A stretch of DNA of 6,763 nt from Candidatus Tectimicrobiota bacterium (GTDB lineage: Bacteria > JACPSX01): NCBI GenBank assembly GCA_016193065.1, contig JACPSX010000201.1, positions 13,776-20,538 on the forward strand. Direction: 5' to 3'. The position numbers and the translations under genes are program-made. A model generated the notes under the pieces. The model worked only from the letters and a program-made list of their open reading frames with translations, ran no database searches and was not told the origin of the DNA. Of the stretch, positions 5,002 through 6,763 are shown piece by piece (position 1 is the first letter of the stretch; every line of letters begins with the position of its first letter).

Positions 5002-6763
5002 TCAGCTCTCGACCTTCTCGATGACGCCGTTTCCATACTCATCCTTGCGGTAGCGCCACCCCGGGGCCAGGACCAGAGTGGTGTGGTCCGATTCGATGAT
5101 GGCGGCTCCTTCCAGGCGGTGCCCGCAGGAGAGCCGCTCCTCTGCATAAACCGGGGTGGATGTGACCCCTCCCGTCTCCTCCCAGAGGGCCTGTCGCTCT
5201 CCTACCAGGGCGATGCCCGGGTCTGTTGCGACCGGCTCGCAGCGGGCCGGAACGGGTCGTGGGTTGGGAACGAAAGCCTTGAGGATGAAGTTCTCCACGT
5301 CCACGCCGCTCTCCGGGAAAACGGACAGAGGGCTGTACGCTTCACTGTACTCGATCTCAAAGGCCCGGCAGAGTGCCTTCACGTCTTGCTCGCTGTGCAA
5401 GAACAGGGAGGGTGCGGCCGTGCGCTTGATGTCGAGCTGCCCGCCGTAGCGCATGTCGATCTCCAGGCTGTAGACGATCTCATCCTCTGCAAACCCTTCT
5501 CCGCTAAGATCCCGCCGGGCCTTTTTCTGCAAGGTTTCCACCGCCTGGTTAAAGGACTCGTAGTCTTCCAGGTAGTGCTGGCTTTTGGGATTGATCAGCA
5601 GCAAGCGCCGGGAGAGCTCGTAGATGTGCAAGGTATCGAGGGTCGAGGAACCGTAGGCGCAAAAGACCGGAGAATGGGGGAAAACGAGAATCCGCTCCAC
5701 GCCGGCAAATGAACCGAAGCCGCAGCAGTGAGTGGGACCGGCGCCGCCGTACGCAAAGAGGACGAACTCTTTTGGGTTGTAACCGCGCAGGGCCGTCTCC
5801 TTGTAAATGATCTGCCCCATCTTGGCGTCGACGATCTTCTTGATCAGAAGGGCGGCTTCTTCTACGGAGAGCTGGAGGGGGCGGGCGATTTTCTCTTCCA
5901 CGGTCCGCCGGGCTCTGGGAAGACTCAGGCGCTTTTTTCCGCCATGAAAGCGGTCCGGGTTCAAGTAGCCCAGGATCACATCGGCATCGGTCACCGTGGG
6001 CTCGCCGCCGCCCTGGTTGTAAGCGGCGGGCCCGGGCATGGCTCCGGCGCTGCGCGGACCGACTTCCAGCCGGTTTCCCAGCAGTGTATTGATCCAGGCG
6101 ATGGAGCCTCCTCCCGCTCCGATCGAGCGGGTCCACAGCATCGTGGAGCCCACCATCCACTTGTCGATCACCGGCTGGTAGTCGTAGAGGCGGGTGCTCC
6201 CCTGTACCACCAGAGAGAAATCAAAGCTCGTCCCTCCCATGTCGGCCGTGATGATGTTGGGCAAGCCGTAGATCTTCCCCCAGTGGGCGCTCCCCATGAG
6301 ACCGGCCACGGGGCCGCCGTTAAATGTTTCGATGGCGCTGGTGCGGAAGGACTCGGCCATGCCGCCCGTGTTGTGCACCAGGAACAGGGGGCGGCGATAG
6401 CCGCGCTGGCGCAGTTCATCGCTGATGGTGCCGATTTCCTCCGCGATGGCCTGGTGCAGGTAGGCGTTCAGGATCGTCGTCATGGCCCTCTGATACTCCA
6501 GGTGCTTGGGGAGGACCTGATGGGAGAGGAGCATCGGGATGGAGCCCAGGGTGGAGTCGGGGTATTCCTCCCGGAAGATCTCCTGGATGCGGAGTTCATG
6601 GGCCGGGTTCAGGAAAGACCAGAGAAGGCAGACGACGAAGCCCCGTGCTCCTTGATCCACCAGAGCGTGGATCTTCTCGCGCACGTCCTCCTCGTTCAGG
6701 GGGCGCACGATTTGTCCCTTGGAATTGACCCGCTCCCGGATGCCCACGGTCATTTCCCGGGGA
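5002..6763 (-). CDS. hyuA: HyuA / acetone carboxylase beta-type subunit, 5' end cut by window edge
   Basis: ATP-using subunit of a hydantoinase/oxoprolinase/ketone carboxylase, expected to be cytoplasmic. The first Met codon (6751-6753) is probably internal: the frame stays open upstream (Pro-Arg-Glu precede it), and the following GIRERVNSKG matches an interior stretch of the family. The N-terminal ~120-130 residues, with the usual DxGGTFTD phosphate-binding motif, therefore lie beyond the window. Counting from that Met: CLLWSFLNPAHE at 42-53, LVHNTGGMA at 125-133, NGGPVAG at 145-151, the second phosphate-binding motif ADMGGTSFDFS at 170-180, SIGAGGGSIA at 210-219, VGPRSAGAMPGPAAY at 231-245, TVTDADVILGYL at 253-264, FAYGGAGPTHC at 333-343, and the C-terminal AAIIESDHTTLVLAPGW at 550-566. 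The HNTGG stretch, as I recall it, favours the acetone/acetophenone carboxylase branch over 5-oxoprolinase. It is almost fused to hyuB downstream (3-base gap), so the two products very likely form one complex. Family is certain; substrate is unknown. Confidence 0.93.
   Translation of the reverse strand, partial: PREMTVGIRERVNSKGQIVRPLNEEDVREKIHALVDQGARGFVVCLLWSFLNPAHELRIQEIFREEYPDSTLGSIPMLLSHQVLPKHLEYQRAMTTILNAYLHQAIAEEIGTISDELRQRGYRRPLFLVHNTGGMAESFRTSAIETFNGGPVAGLMGSAHWGKIYGLPNIITADMGGTSFDFSLVVQGSTRLYDYQPVIDKWMVGSTMLWTRSIGAGGGSIAWINTLLGNRLEVGPRSAGAMPGPAAYNQGGGEPTVTDADVILGYLNPDRFHGGKKRLSLPRARRTVEEKIARPLQLSVEEAALLIKKIVDAKMGQIIYKETALRGYNPKEFVLFAYGGAGPTHCCGFGSFAGVERILVFPHSPVFCAYGSSTLDTLHIYELSRRLLLINPKSQHYLEDYESFNQAVETLQKKARRDLSGEGFAEDEIVYSLEIDMRYGGQLDIKRTAAPSLFLHSEQDVKALCRAFEIEYSEAYSPLSVFPESGVDVENFILKAFVPNPRPVPARCEPVATDPGIALVGERQALWEETGGVTSTPVYAEERLSCGHRLEGAAIIESDHTTLVLAPGWRYRKDEYGNGVIEKVES

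Noticed and set aside
4015-5712. A 565-codon open frame on the plus strand.
   Set aside because: It is antisense to hyuB and hyuA, whose family motifs are unbroken. No known motif or convincing ribosome binding site supports it.
6751-6753. ATG as the true start of hyuA.
   Set aside because: The frame stays open to the window edge, the sequence right after it matches the interior of HyuA proteins, and the first phosphate-binding domain would be missing.

Overview
The window is 6,763 bases of fairly GC-rich bacterial DNA. All four real genes lie on the minus strand, so transcription runs from right to left. No RNA gene, insertion sequence, CRISPR array or phage gene is visible. The lineage cannot be fixed from sequence alone. 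Gene content (a hydantoinase/acetone-carboxylase-type pair, a PaaK-type CoA ligase and an FSR-like MFS carrier) and dispersed C-rich palindromes suggest a metabolically versatile environmental proteobacterium or related phylum; this is inference.

Region by region, in the order of transcription: (1) 6763-5002 holds the C-terminal ~580 residues of a HyuA/acetone carboxylase beta-type subunit, cut off by the right window edge. (2) 4998-2941 is a complete HyuB/acetone carboxylase alpha-type subunit, only 3 bases after the hyuA stop. (3) 2940-2845 is a 96-base gap holding a C-rich imperfect palindrome and the ribosome binding site of the next gene. (4) 2844-1450 is a PaaK-like adenylate-forming CoA ligase. 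(5) 1442-1412 is a strong intrinsic terminator closing this operon. (6) 1411-1322 is the leader of the next unit. (7) 1321-77 is an MFS transporter of fosmidomycin-resistance-like type, starting with GTG. (8) 70-29 is a long GC-rich hairpin of the same C-rich palindrome style, just after the MFS stop.

Working model: HyuA and HyuB form an ATP-dependent enzyme acting on a carbonyl or amide compound. Ketone carboxylation, as in acetone or acetophenone carboxylase, is favoured; lactam or hydantoin cleavage is the alternative. The PaaK-like ligase would then activate the resulting carboxylate as its CoA thioester for beta-oxidation-like breakdown. This parallels acetophenone carboxylase followed by benzoylacetate-CoA ligase, but with a different ligase family and no visible third (gamma) subunit. 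The MFS carrier may move the substrate or a product, but the terminator places it in a separate transcription unit, so that link is weak.
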